This document shows positions 1 through 5,467 of a DNA stretch of 9,182 bases, piece after piece. The notes beneath the pieces were generated by a model. It was given only the letters and a program-made list of their open reading frames with translations, ran no database searches and was not told the DNA's origin. Origin of the DNA: an uncultured Phascolarctobacterium sp. (GTDB lineage: Bacteria > Bacillota > Negativicutes > Acidaminococcales > Acidaminococcaceae). The stretch spans positions 1-9,182 of the forward strand of contig USHB01000051.1 of assembly GCA_900554395.1 (NCBI GenBank), given 5' to 3'. The stretch's first letter is position 1; each line of letters starts with the position of its first letter. The position numbers were made by a program, and so were the translations under genes.

Positions 1-1
1 A

Positions 2-199
2 AATAATTTGCCGGAATGTGTTTTGCTTTCGCCTGAATATTATAATGAAATGGTAGAGCGGATTATAGATATGGAACTTTATATTGAAGCATTGGAACGT
101 GAAACACAAACGCAAAAACTTTACAGCGAAGAAGAAGTGCTGAAAAAATATGGCATTGATAAAGTAAATCCTGATGACAGCGAGGTAGACATTGAGTGA
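2..199 (+). CDS. Phd/YefM-like type II antitoxin, 3' part only
   Basis: This reading frame is already open at the left edge and ends at TGA 197-199, so only the last 65 residues are present. A TTG at position 8 could pass as a start, but the open codons before it and the family pattern make a gene starting outside the window more likely. The visible part starts with a segment like the middle of Phd/YefM antitoxins (NNLPECVLLSPEYYNEMVER, compare the usual 'pVaVLlspedYerl'). An acidic helical tail follows (SEEEVLKKYGIDKVNPDDSEVDIE), of the kind that wraps the cognate toxin. The missing N-terminal half would carry the DNA-binding dimer fold that normally autorepresses such operons. The next gene overlaps by 4 nt and encodes a RelE/ParE-like protein, which supports the antitoxin call. 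The subfamily (Phd versus RelB) cannot be fixed from this fragment. Confidence 0.75.
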   Translation, partial: NNLPECVLLSPEYYNEMVERIIDMELYIEALERETQTQKLYSEEEVLKKYGIDKVNPDDSEVDIE

Positions 200-540
200 T
201 TAACCCTAATACGGAAAAGTATACAGTTATTTATACAGAAGCTGCTGTTAAGGATTTAGATATACTGGATGGTTCTGTGCGGCAAAAGGTTATTAACGGC
301 ATTTGCCGTGCATCATATAATCCCTTGCCAAAAAGCGAAGGCGGATATGGAAAACCGCTTGGAAATAAAGGTGGTATTGATTTAACAAACTATCTGGAAA
401 TAAAATTCCGGGGAATGGGTATTCGTGCAGTTTATCGTTTAATACGTACAGAAAAGGAAATGAAAATCATAGTTGTATCTGTGCGTAAGGATGATATTGT
501 TTTTAAAGAAGCGCTAAAACGGATAAAAAAAGGCGAATAA
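196..540 (+). CDS. RelE/ParE-family type II toxin
   Basis: A complete 114-residue protein starting at GTG 196, which overlaps the antitoxin stop as GTGA; this is the usual translational coupling of a type II toxin-antitoxin pair. The size and order of elements fit the RelE/ParE fold. There is an N-terminal strand (YTVIYTEAAVKDLDIL, about residues 9-24), then helices. A 'KPLGNK' turn at about 53-58 leads into strands YLEIKFRGMGIRAVYRLIR (66-84) and MKIIVVSVRKDDIVFKEALKRI (89-110). The basic residues R77, R81 and R97 lie where RelE-type RNases carry RNA-contacting arginines. RelE-like proteins usually cut mRNA on the ribosome, whereas ParE-like proteins poison gyrase; the sequence alone does not decide between these. 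Its own SD is weak, consistent with dependence on antitoxin translation. No clear terminator hairpin follows before the promoter at 560. Confidence 0.8.
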   Translation: MINPNTEKYTVIYTEAAVKDLDILDGSVRQKVINGICRASYNPLPKSEGGYGKPLGNKGGIDLTNYLEIKFRGMGIRAVYRLIRTEKEMKIIVVSVRKDDIVFKEALKRIKKGE

Positions 541-559
541 CTCATTTTATTGTTTTTTA

Positions 560-588
560 TTGACAACCTTACCTGCTAATGATAAACT
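560..588 (+). promoter_or_regulatory. Promoter of the T-box/ECF transporter operon
   Basis: TTGACA at 560-565 is a perfect -35 element. After a 17-nt spacer, TAAACT at 583-588 matches the -10 consensus at 4 of 6 positions. Transcription would start at about 594-596, just before the first helix of the T-box leader, which is what a riboswitch-controlled operon requires. Confidence 0.65.
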
Positions 589-606
589 TTTAGTAATTAC
601 AAATTT

Positions 607-876
607 GCAGCCTATGATAAGGAAGAGTACCTTTAAAAGGCAGCCTTCAGCGAGCCGGGGATGGTGCAAGCCCGGCGGCGGGCAGTAAAGGGAATGGGCC
701 TTGGAGGCGCGCTGCGAGCCTTAGTGGGGTAGCAGCGCCGGGATGGCTTTGCCCGTTATCATAAAAGCGGATATCGGCTTTGGCCCGTATCTTAAAGTTG
801 GACTTAAAAAGTCAAGCAGGGTGGCACCGCGAAAGTTTACAGCCTTTCGTCCCTACAGGGGATGGAAGGCTTTTTT
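607..876 (+). ncRNA. T-box riboswitch, specifier UGG (tRNA-Trp)
   Basis: The conserved T-box AGGGTGGCACCGCG lies at 818-831. Stem I is visible. A kink-turn-like base has GCC 610-612 pairing with GGC 706-708, with UGAU opposing GGA, and AAGG 619-622 pairs with CCTT 699-702. The loop-E pair AGUA 626-629 / GAA 692-694 sits under helix 630-634:687-691. The triplet after GAA, the specifier position, is TGG (695-697), followed by the usual purine G698. Stem II is about 709-738 and a stem III hairpin is 801-813. The antiterminator bulge is UGGC (822-825); its variable base C825 would pair with discriminator G73, the base normal in bacterial tRNA-Trp. The competing terminator follows. Uncharged tRNA-Trp should therefore stabilise antitermination and switch on the downstream transporter genes. 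Confidence 0.93.
842..876 (+). terminator. Rho-independent terminator of the T-box leader
   Basis: GCCTTTCGTCCC (842-853) pairs with the 859-870 strand, allowing two G-U wobbles, around a 5-nt loop. Six T follow at 871-876. The CCCT at 851-854 is also the partner of AGGG 818-821 in the antiterminator, so the two structures exclude each other, as T-box control requires. Confidence 0.9.
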
Positions 877-902
877 ATTTATACCGGCAAGGAGTGAGCG
901 GC

Positions 903-1481
903 ATGGAAGAATTGCACAAAGAAAAAAAGATTGTTACTTTAACGGAAGTTAAACCTACGCAGGATGGTTACCGCTGGGTGGCGATAACGGCAATGCTTTT
1001 GGCGATAGGCATTATTCTGCATACGGTAAGCCCTAACGTGGGCGGCGTTACGCCTAACTGGACGATTGCAATGTATTCCATTGTCATCAACCTTACCAAT
1101 CCGTCGCTGCCGCAGGCAATAGGCATCGGTTTTATATCGGGCATGACTCTGGTGCCTTCATCAAAATCGGCATTTCCGCTGGGCAACCTTGCCAGTGAAG
1201 TGTGCGGCGCAATAGTGTGCTGCCTGCTTGTTAAGGCGATGCTGGCGGTTAAACTGGAAAAATGGCGCTTGCGCCCGTTTATTACAGGGCTGGCGGCCAC
1301 TTTGATGAGCGGCGGCGTGTTTACGTTTATTTTAAAAATTGTTATGGATTTGCCCTTTACTGTATGGCTGTACGCCATGCTGCCGGTGGTGGCTGTTATT
1401 GGCGTGTTAAACGGCAGCATAACCTTTTTGCTGTACGGGCCGGTACGCAGGCTGTTTTTTGTACAGGAGGAAGATAACTGA
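903..1481 (+). CDS. trpP: ECF transporter S component, TrpP-like (tryptophan)
   Basis: A 192-residue integral membrane protein, the substrate-binding (S) subunit of an energy-coupling factor importer. ATG 903 is chosen because AAGGAG (889-894) lies 8 nt upstream; the frame stays open further upstream only through the T-box. After a short charged N-terminus, about six hydrophobic segments can be seen (roughly 24-42, 55-63, 71-86, 98-116, 124-146, 153-178). Helix 1 holds AMLLA (residues 30-34), an AxxxA pattern like the one by which group II S components dock on EcfT. The stretches LAIGIILHTVSPNVGG (33-48) and SAFPLGNLASE (89-99) resemble, from memory, the Bacillus TrpP (YhaG) family. The Trp-specific T-box upstream and the ECF ATPase and EcfT genes downstream support tryptophan as the substrate. 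Tryptophan is inferred from the riboswitch and family resemblance; no binding residue was identified. Confidence 0.85.
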   Translation: MEELHKEKKIVTLTEVKPTQDGYRWVAITAMLLAIGIILHTVSPNVGGVTPNWTIAMYSIVINLTNPSLPQAIGIGFISGMTLVPSSKSAFPLGNLASEVCGAIVCCLLVKAMLAVKLEKWRLRPFITGLAATLMSGGVFTFILKIVMDLPFTVWLYAMLPVVAVIGVLNGSITFLLYGPVRRLFFVQEEDN

Positions 1482-2341
1482 TGGAAACGGTTGTAGAGTT
1501 ACAGCATTTTTACTTTGCTTATAAAAAGAATAATGTAGTGCTGCACGATATAGATTTTAAAATTGAGCGCGGGTCCTTTACGGTTATCGCAGGGCCGAGC
1601 GGCAGCGGCAAAACTACGCTGTGCAAAGCCATGGCAGGCATTGTGCCGTTTTATATGGGCGGCGCGTACAGCGGCAATGTAATGGTTTTGGGTGAAAGCA
1701 CCAAAGGCAAAAAAGTATCTGATATTGCCATGCGCCTGGGGCTGATGCTGGAAGATTACGAAAGCCAGCTTGTTTCGCTTACCGCGGGGGAGGAAGTTGC
1801 CTTCAGCCTGCTGAACCACGGTTTTAAGCCGGAAGAAGTTGAAGAACGCACCCGCAGGGCGCTGGAAGATGTTGGCCTTCCGGGGCGTGAAAGCTATCAG
1901 CTTGATGAACTCAGCGGCGGGCAGCGCCAGCGTTTGCTGCTGGCTTCGGTGCTTGCTGTGCATCCGGAAATTATTGTTTTAGATGAGCCGGTATCGGCAA
2001 TGGACCCGGACGGAGCCAATTCGCTGTACGGTCTTTTATATAAAATCCATAAGGAATACGGCACAACCATTGTAGTGGTTGAACAACGCATCGACTATCT
2101 GCTGCCTTATATGACGGATTTGGTTGTGCTTAAAAACGGGCGCCTTGTAACGGCGGATAAATACGAAAACGCCGCGGCGGTAATGTATAAAGACGAAACT
2201 CTGCGGCAGTTTGTGCCGGCGCTGTGGCGCATTAAGTTGGGGCTTGAAGAAAAGTTTGGCGTGAGCCTTGGCGCATGGCGTACGGAAGAAGAAGCCGTGA
2301 CAGAACTTAAAGAAAAGGGCTTTACAGGGGGTGAGGCGTGA
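1481..2341 (+). CDS. ECF transporter ATPase, first subunit (EcfA-like)
   Basis: A 286-residue ABC ATPase that would pair with the next gene product to power the importer. The start ATG overlaps the previous stop by one base (TGATG) and has AGGAGG at 1465-1470. The Walker A is GPSGSGKT (38-45), the signature is a canonical LSGGQ (144-148), Walker B is IIVLDE (164-169) with the catalytic-position glutamate E169, and the D-loop is SAMD (172-175). Two normally conserved residues differ. The Q-loop glutamine is replaced by glutamate (LMLEDYESQL, E91), and the switch histidine is replaced by glutamine (VVVEQRID, Q202). The C-terminal extension after about residue 225 is typical of EcfA subunits, which dimerise there. 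The subunit probably still binds ATP, but its own site may hydrolyse poorly. The ABC/ECF assignment is firm; the A versus A' label is not. Confidence 0.92.
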   Translation: METVVELQHFYFAYKKNNVVLHDIDFKIERGSFTVIAGPSGSGKTTLCKAMAGIVPFYMGGAYSGNVMVLGESTKGKKVSDIAMRLGLMLEDYESQLVSLTAGEEVAFSLLNHGFKPEEVEERTRRALEDVGLPGRESYQLDELSGGQRQRLLLASVLAVHPEIIVLDEPVSAMDPDGANSLYGLLYKIHKEYGTTIVVVEQRIDYLLPYMTDLVVLKNGRLVTADKYENAAAVMYKDETLRQFVPALWRIKLGLEEKFGVSLGAWRTEEEAVTELKEKGFTGGEA

Positions 2342-3147
2342 TGCTGGAGGCAAAAGAAGTCAATTTTGCATATCTGCGCGGGCAGCCGGTGCTGCATGAC
2401 ATAGATTTAAAAATTGAAAGCGGCGAATTTGTTGCGCTTTTGGGGCATAACGGCAGCGGCAAAACTACGCTGAGCCGCCTGTTCATGGCGCTTCTTCATC
2501 CCCGCAGCGGGCAGATTTTGGTTGACGGCAAGGATATTGCCAAAATGGAGCCTGCCGATTTGGCAGATAAAATCGGTTATGTGTTCCAGAATCCTGATTT
2601 GCAGATTTTGGAAGATACGGTTTTTGACGAGGTTGCTTACGGGCCGCGCGCCAAAAAGCTGACGGAAGAAACCATAAAACGCCAGGTGGAAAAAGCGCTT
2701 GCGGCAACAGGGCTGAGCGATTTGGCAGATGCGTACCCGCGCCTTTTGAGTTTTGGGCAAAAGCGGCGTCTGGGTGTGGCGGCGGCTTTGGCTCTGAACC
2801 CGCGCACGCTGATTTTAGATGAAATAACCAACGGGCAGGATGCTGTGGAAAAAGAGCGCATGATGAGTTATTTAAAAGCGCTGAACGAAGAAGAAGGCAT
2901 TACCGTTGTTTTAATTTCGCACGATATGGATACGGTGCGCCGCTATGCACAGCGCACGGTAGTGCTGCATAACGGCAATCTGGTATTTGACGGAACGCCC
3001 GCAAAGCTGTTTGACGGCAGTATTAACGTAGAACGCTGGGGGTTGCGTTACCCGACGGCATCTGCCGTAGGCAATGCACTTGGCATTACGGCAACAAGCC
3101 CGGAAGATTTTTGCAGTAAAATTATGCGGAAGGAGGCGCAGTTATGA
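2341..3147 (+). CDS. ECF transporter ATPase, second subunit (EcfA-like)
   Basis: A 268-residue ABC ATPase. I start it at ATG 2341 (MLEAKEVNFAY, the usual family N-terminus). GTG 2338 would add one residue and give a 4-nt overlap; the G-rich SD at 2326-2336 serves either. All catalytic elements of its own site are present: Walker A GHNGSGKT (35-42), Q-loop Q83 in VFQNPDLQ, Walker B LILDE (157-161) and switch H194 in ISHDMD. The signature is LSFGQKRR (136-143) instead of LSGGQ; the third position is known to vary in ECF/CbiO-type ATPases. The D-loop region reads ITNGQD rather than PTxGLD. In a heterodimer its Walker site would face the perfect LSGGQ of the first ATPase, forming the better site. 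It couples ATP hydrolysis to EcfT movement in the cytoplasm. Confidence 0.92.
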   Translation: MLEAKEVNFAYLRGQPVLHDIDLKIESGEFVALLGHNGSGKTTLSRLFMALLHPRSGQILVDGKDIAKMEPADLADKIGYVFQNPDLQILEDTVFDEVAYGPRAKKLTEETIKRQVEKALAATGLSDLADAYPRLLSFGQKRRLGVAAALALNPRTLILDEITNGQDAVEKERMMSYLKALNEEEGITVVLISHDMDTVRRYAQRTVVLHNGNLVFDGTPAKLFDGSINVERWGLRYPTASAVGNALGITATSPEDFCSKIMRKEAQL

Positions 3148-3818
3148 AAATATCGGCTTTTACGCAGATAATTGTAACGGTGGCGGTAACGGCGTGGGTA
3201 TTTATTCTGCCGGTTATGGCTGTGGCGACAATTTTGGTTTTAGAGCTGGCGCTGCTCCTTTCCATCAAGCATGACCGCATGACGATGGCGGCTATTGGCG
3301 GTTTGGCGGTGTTTACCGGGCTGATGGTGCTGTTGCAGCTTTTGTTCGGTTCGCCTTTGGAAATTGCGCTTGTCGGCGGTTTGCGCATGCTGGTTATGAC
3401 CATGGCGTTTTTGTGCATGCTGGCGGCAACGCGCATTCAGGATATTGCACAGGCCCTGGTAACAAAGTTCCATCTGCCGTGCGAATACGCCTTTATGTTG
3501 ACTACTGCGCTGCGCTTTGTGCCTAACTTTCTGGCAGACAGCACCATTACTTTGGACGCGCAGAGCTGCCGCGGCTATTCCAACCGGGGCAATGCAATAA
3601 AACGATTGATGTCTTACGTTGTTGTTATCCGTCCGCTGGTAATGCGCGCCGTTGCCAAAAGCGAAACCCTTGCGCTCAGCATGGAACTGAAAGGCTTTGG
3701 CGCCAACACTTATAAAAACATGCCGCAGCAAAAACTCGCGCTTGCCGATTACCTTGTGCTTTTGGCGGTAATAGCGTTAAGCAGCTATCCATTTTGGCAG
3801 GAGTATGTGAAGATATAA
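3144..3818 (+). CDS. ecfT: ECF transporter transmembrane component EcfT
   Basis: A 224-residue membrane protein overlapping the preceding ATPase by 4 nt (ATGA), with AGGAGG at 3131-3136, 7 nt before ATG. Hydrophobic segments lie at about 6-40 (two helices), 46-68, 74-95 and, at the C-terminus, 198-216. This matches the EcfT plan of N-terminal membrane helices, a long cytoplasmic coupling domain and a last helix. The coupling domain carries two ATPase-docking motifs, normally x-Arg-Gly. The first is SCRGYSNRG (141-149, with C-R-G at 142-144). The second is SMELKGFG (179-186), where L-K-G replaces the usual A-R-G. EcfT transmits ATP-driven closure of the ATPase dimer to the S component, toppling it to release substrate inside. 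It is the last gene of the T-box operon, so this appears to be a dedicated (group I-like) gene arrangement. Confidence 0.92.
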   Translation: MKISAFTQIIVTVAVTAWVFILPVMAVATILVLELALLLSIKHDRMTMAAIGGLAVFTGLMVLLQLLFGSPLEIALVGGLRMLVMTMAFLCMLAATRIQDIAQALVTKFHLPCEYAFMLTTALRFVPNFLADSTITLDAQSCRGYSNRGNAIKRLMSYVVVIRPLVMRAVAKSETLALSMELKGFGANTYKNMPQQKLALADYLVLLAVIALSSYPFWQEYVKI

Positions 3819-3823
3819 AAAAT

Positions 3824-3845
3824 ACCGGCTGCAAAAGCAGACGGT
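3824..3845. terminator. Hairpin after ecfT, better terminator on the minus strand
   Basis: ACCGGCTGC (3824-3832), loop AAAA, and GCAGACGGT (3837-3845) form a 9-bp stem with one mismatch. On the plus strand only a poor T run (AAAGTTT) follows. Read on the minus strand, the stem is followed by A-TTTTTT, so it would stop transcripts coming leftwards and may also mark the 3' end of the transporter mRNA. Confidence 0.45.
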
Positions 3846-3850
3846 AAAGT

Positions 3851-3878
3851 TTGACATTATTTTTGAGTTTGTTATAAT
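3851..3878 (+). promoter_or_regulatory. Consensus promoter of a short antisense-type RNA
   Basis: TTGACA (3851-3856), a 16-nt spacer and TATAAT (3873-3878): both hexamers match consensus perfectly, the strongest promoter in the window. No protein-coding gene follows on this strand before the terminator at 3949-3973, which points to a short, abundant RNA starting at about 3885. Confidence 0.75.
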
Positions 3879-3884
3879 AATGAA

Positions 3885-3979
3885 AGAGAGATAATCTGAT
3901 GTTGGTGCGTCAGTCCTCTCCGCAGAATTAAAAATTCAGTTGAAAAAAGGCTGCCCGCGACCGTCGGACGGCCTTATTT
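3885..3979 (+). ncRNA. Putative type I antitoxin RNA (about 95 nt)
   Basis: The ends are inferred from the consensus promoter just upstream and the terminator at 3949-3973. The RNA would start with a hairpin: GAGAG (3886-3890) with CTCTC (3916-3920), enclosing CTGATG (3896-3901) with CGTCAG (3908-3913). An A/T-rich hairpin (3925-3937) follows, then the terminator hairpin. Its 3' end is the exact complement of the 3' untranslated end of the convergent toxin mRNA. Its CCTCTCC (3915-3921) is also complementary, with one G-U pair, to the toxin's GGGGAGG ribosome binding site. A 10-codon ATG reading frame at 3899 lacks an SD and is not taken as a gene. The antitoxin role is inferred from the arrangement; no homologous RNA is recognised. 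Confidence 0.6.
3949..3973. terminator. Bidirectional terminator shared by toxin mRNA and antisense RNA
   Basis: GGCTGCCCG (3949-3957) pairs with CGGACGGCC (3965-3973) around a 7-nt loop; there is one mismatch and one wobble in either reading direction. On the plus strand TTATTT follows; on the minus strand TTTTTT (3948-3943) follows. Both convergent transcripts can therefore end here and share complementary 3' ends. Confidence 0.75.
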
Positions 3980-3992
3980 CATTTCCGCGTTA

Positions 3993-4070
3993 TTAACGCC
4001 GGGCAGAAATAATGGTAGCTACCAGAATACCGAAAGCTACCATCAAAGATAACGTTTCGTAGGTACTCAC
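3993..4070 (-). CDS. Type I toxin, TxpA/Hol_Tox-like membrane peptide (25 aa)
   Basis: A 25-residue peptide beginning MSTYETLSLMVAFGILVA and ending in ISARR. It starts at GTG 4070, which has a strong SD (GGGGAGGTG, 4087-4079), and ends at TAA 3995-3993. The N-terminus closely resembles Bacillus TxpA (MSTYESLMVMIGF) and the small Firmicute peptides called 'putative holin-like toxin'. One hydrophobic helix (about residues 7-21) followed by SARR suggests membrane insertion with the basic end inside. Relatives depolarise or damage the membrane when over-produced and are silenced by an antisense RNA. Here a consensus promoter fires a short RNA towards it, and both transcripts end at a shared terminator 20 nt beyond the stop. 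The family call rests on the N-terminal motif and the gene layout; toxicity is inferred. At 25 residues it is shorter than TxpA (about 59). Confidence 0.8.
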   Translation of the reverse strand: MSTYETLSLMVAFGILVATIISARR

Positions 4071-4131
4071 TGGTTCACCACCTCCCCAAATAGTGGAGAG
4101 AAGCCGACCATCAGATTATCTCGCAGGCATT

Positions 4132-4137
4132 AGTATA
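4132..4137 (-). promoter_or_regulatory. Extended -10 promoter of the type I toxin mRNA
   Basis: On the minus strand TATACT (4137-4132) is preceded by TG-N, giving an extended -10 (TGCTATACT). No good -35 is seen at 17-18 nt, only a T-rich stretch. Transcription would begin at about 4125, giving an mRNA of about 180 nt that ends at the shared terminator. This promoter looks weaker than the opposing RNA's, as expected for an excess of antitoxin. Confidence 0.6.
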
Positions 4138-4240
4138 GCATAAGGGCAAATAAAAGAAAAGTTGGTTTCGCCAAAGGGCAGATAAATAAATTTTTGCTGT
4201 GGTTGGAGCGGCTTCTAACTTGCGCGGAAGCAGCATTTTA
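4138..4240. other. Intergenic spacer with no recognised gene
   Basis: This A/T-rich spacer lies between the toxin promoter and the promoter of the aldo/keto reductase gene. It contains two small possible hairpins (TTGG/CCAA near 4162-4174 and GCTTC/GAAGC near 4211-4231). I see no open frame with a ribosome binding site. Confidence 0.5.
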
Positions 4241-4268
4241 TTTACAATAAACATATAAGCAGTAAAAT
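4241..4268 (+). promoter_or_regulatory. Promoter of the aldo/keto reductase gene
   Basis: TTTACA (4241-4246), a 16-nt spacer and TAAAAT (4263-4268) each match consensus at 5 of 6 positions. The start would be at about 4275, giving a leader of about 35 nt before ATG 4311. Confidence 0.6.
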
Positions 4269-4310
4269 ACACAGATATTGTTTGACGGAAATGTTGAAGG
4301 AGGCATGGTT

Positions 4311-5456
4311 ATGAAATACCGCGAACTTGGCAAAACAGGCCTGCAGGTAAGTGAGATAGGGCTGGGCTGCGAAGGCTTTAACGGACAAAGCCCGGAATTT
4401 ACCGCTGAAATGTTTAAACTGGCACTGGCTGCCGGAGTAAACTGCATGGATTTATACAGCCCCAACCCGGAGATGCACAAAAACATTGCCGCGGCACTGG
4501 GCGCGCGCCGCAATGATTTTATCTATCAAGCGCATTTATGCACGGTATGGCAGGATGGGCAGTATAAAGCAACGCGCAATTTAACCGAAGTTAAAGCAGC
4601 GTTTGAACTGATGCTGCAAAATTTAAAGACAGATTACATTGATATAGGTATGATTCACTATGTGGATTCGTCCGCTCTGTGGCATGAAATTGAAACCGGC
4701 GGCATTTTGGATTACGCACTGGAACTGAAAGCGCAGGGCAAAATCAAACATATCGGCGTAAGCAGCCATAACCCGCTGGCGGCGCTGGATGCCGTAAACA
4801 GCGGCAAGGTGGAAGTGCTGATGTTCAGCGTGAACCCCTGTTACGATTTGCTGCCCGGCACGGAAGACGTAGAACAGCTTTGGGCAGAAGAAAGCTATAA
4901 AAACAATTTGCTGAACCTTGACCCCAAACGTGCGGAACTTTACGAAACCTGCCAGCGTTTGGGCGTGGGCATTACCGTAATGAAAGCGTTTGGCGGCGGC
5001 GACCTTTTAAGTGAGTTCAGCCCGGCAGGCAAGGCACTTACAGCAGTGCAGTGCCTGCATTATGCACTGACGCGCCCGGCTGTGGCAACGGTAATGAGCG
5101 GAGCGCGCAGCATAGAAGAACTGAAAGCCTCGCTTGATTACGAAAAAGCAGGCGAAAGTGAAAAAGATTACGCCGCTGTATTTGCCAGCTTCCCCAAAAT
5201 AAGCTGGGAGGGGCACTGCATGTACTGTGGGCACTGCGCACCGTGCCCCAAAGGCATTGATGTGGCAACCGTAACCAAGTTTTTAAACCTTGCCAAAGCG
5301 CAGGGCGAAGTACCGGAAACCGTGCGCGAGCATTATGCCGCGCTTAGTGCCCACGCGGGCGACTGCATTGCCTGCGGCGCCTGCACTAAACGCTGCCCCT
5401 TTGCGGTTGACCCCGTTGCCAATATGAAAGAAGCCAAAGAAATTTTTGGGTATTGA
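4311..5456 (+). CDS. Aldo/keto reductase-like protein with two [4Fe-4S] motifs
   Basis: A 381-residue cytoplasmic protein. ATG 4311 is chosen because AAGGAGG (4297-4303) lies 7 nt upstream; ATG 4305 and TTG 4278 are in frame but badly spaced. Residues 1-295 form an aldo/keto reductase barrel: MKYRELGKTGLQVSEIGLG at the start, MDLYS with D47, IGMIHYVDS with H116, and IGVSSHNP (148-155). The C-terminal part holds two cluster motifs: C303-x2-C306-x2-C309-x2-C312-P, and C352-x2-C355-x2-C358-x3-C362-P. The usual catalytic tyrosine position (five after D47) is N52, and the usual lysine strand reads IYQAHL, so classical NADPH-carbonyl chemistry is doubtful. The same pattern, as I recall, recurs in clostridial relatives. 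It stands alone with its own promoter and terminator. The substrate is unknown; an electron-transfer or redox role is inferred from the clusters. Confidence 0.88.
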   Translation: MKYRELGKTGLQVSEIGLGCEGFNGQSPEFTAEMFKLALAAGVNCMDLYSPNPEMHKNIAAALGARRNDFIYQAHLCTVWQDGQYKATRNLTEVKAAFELMLQNLKTDYIDIGMIHYVDSSALWHEIETGGILDYALELKAQGKIKHIGVSSHNPLAALDAVNSGKVEVLMFSVNPCYDLLPGTEDVEQLWAEESYKNNLLNLDPKRAELYETCQRLGVGITVMKAFGGGDLLSEFSPAGKALTAVQCLHYALTRPAVATVMSGARSIEELKASLDYEKAGESEKDYAAVFASFPKISWEGHCMYCGHCAPCPKGIDVATVTKFLNLAKAQGEVPETVREHYAALSAHAGDCIACGACTKRCPFAVDPVANMKEAKEIFGY

Positions 5457-5467
5457 GAACATATAAC

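Larger units (their letters stand above)
3888..4122. repeat. 14-bp inverted repeat at both transcript 5' ends
   Basis: GAGATAATCTGATG occurs on the plus strand at 3888-3901 and, identically, on the minus strand at 4122-4109. Each copy begins about 3 nt after a predicted transcription start, so the antisense RNA and the toxin mRNA begin with the same sequence. The core AGATAATCT is itself palindromic apart from its central base. Confidence 0.85.

Noticed and set aside
743..902. Open frames running through the leader before the TrpP-like gene
   Set aside because: This DNA is the 3' part of the T-box and its terminator. The real start, ATG 903, has a proper SD.
3899..3931. 10-codon ATG frame in the short plus-strand RNA
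   Set aside because: It has no SD, lies inside the 5' hairpin and encodes a polar, unremarkable peptide. A non-coding RNA explains the region better.
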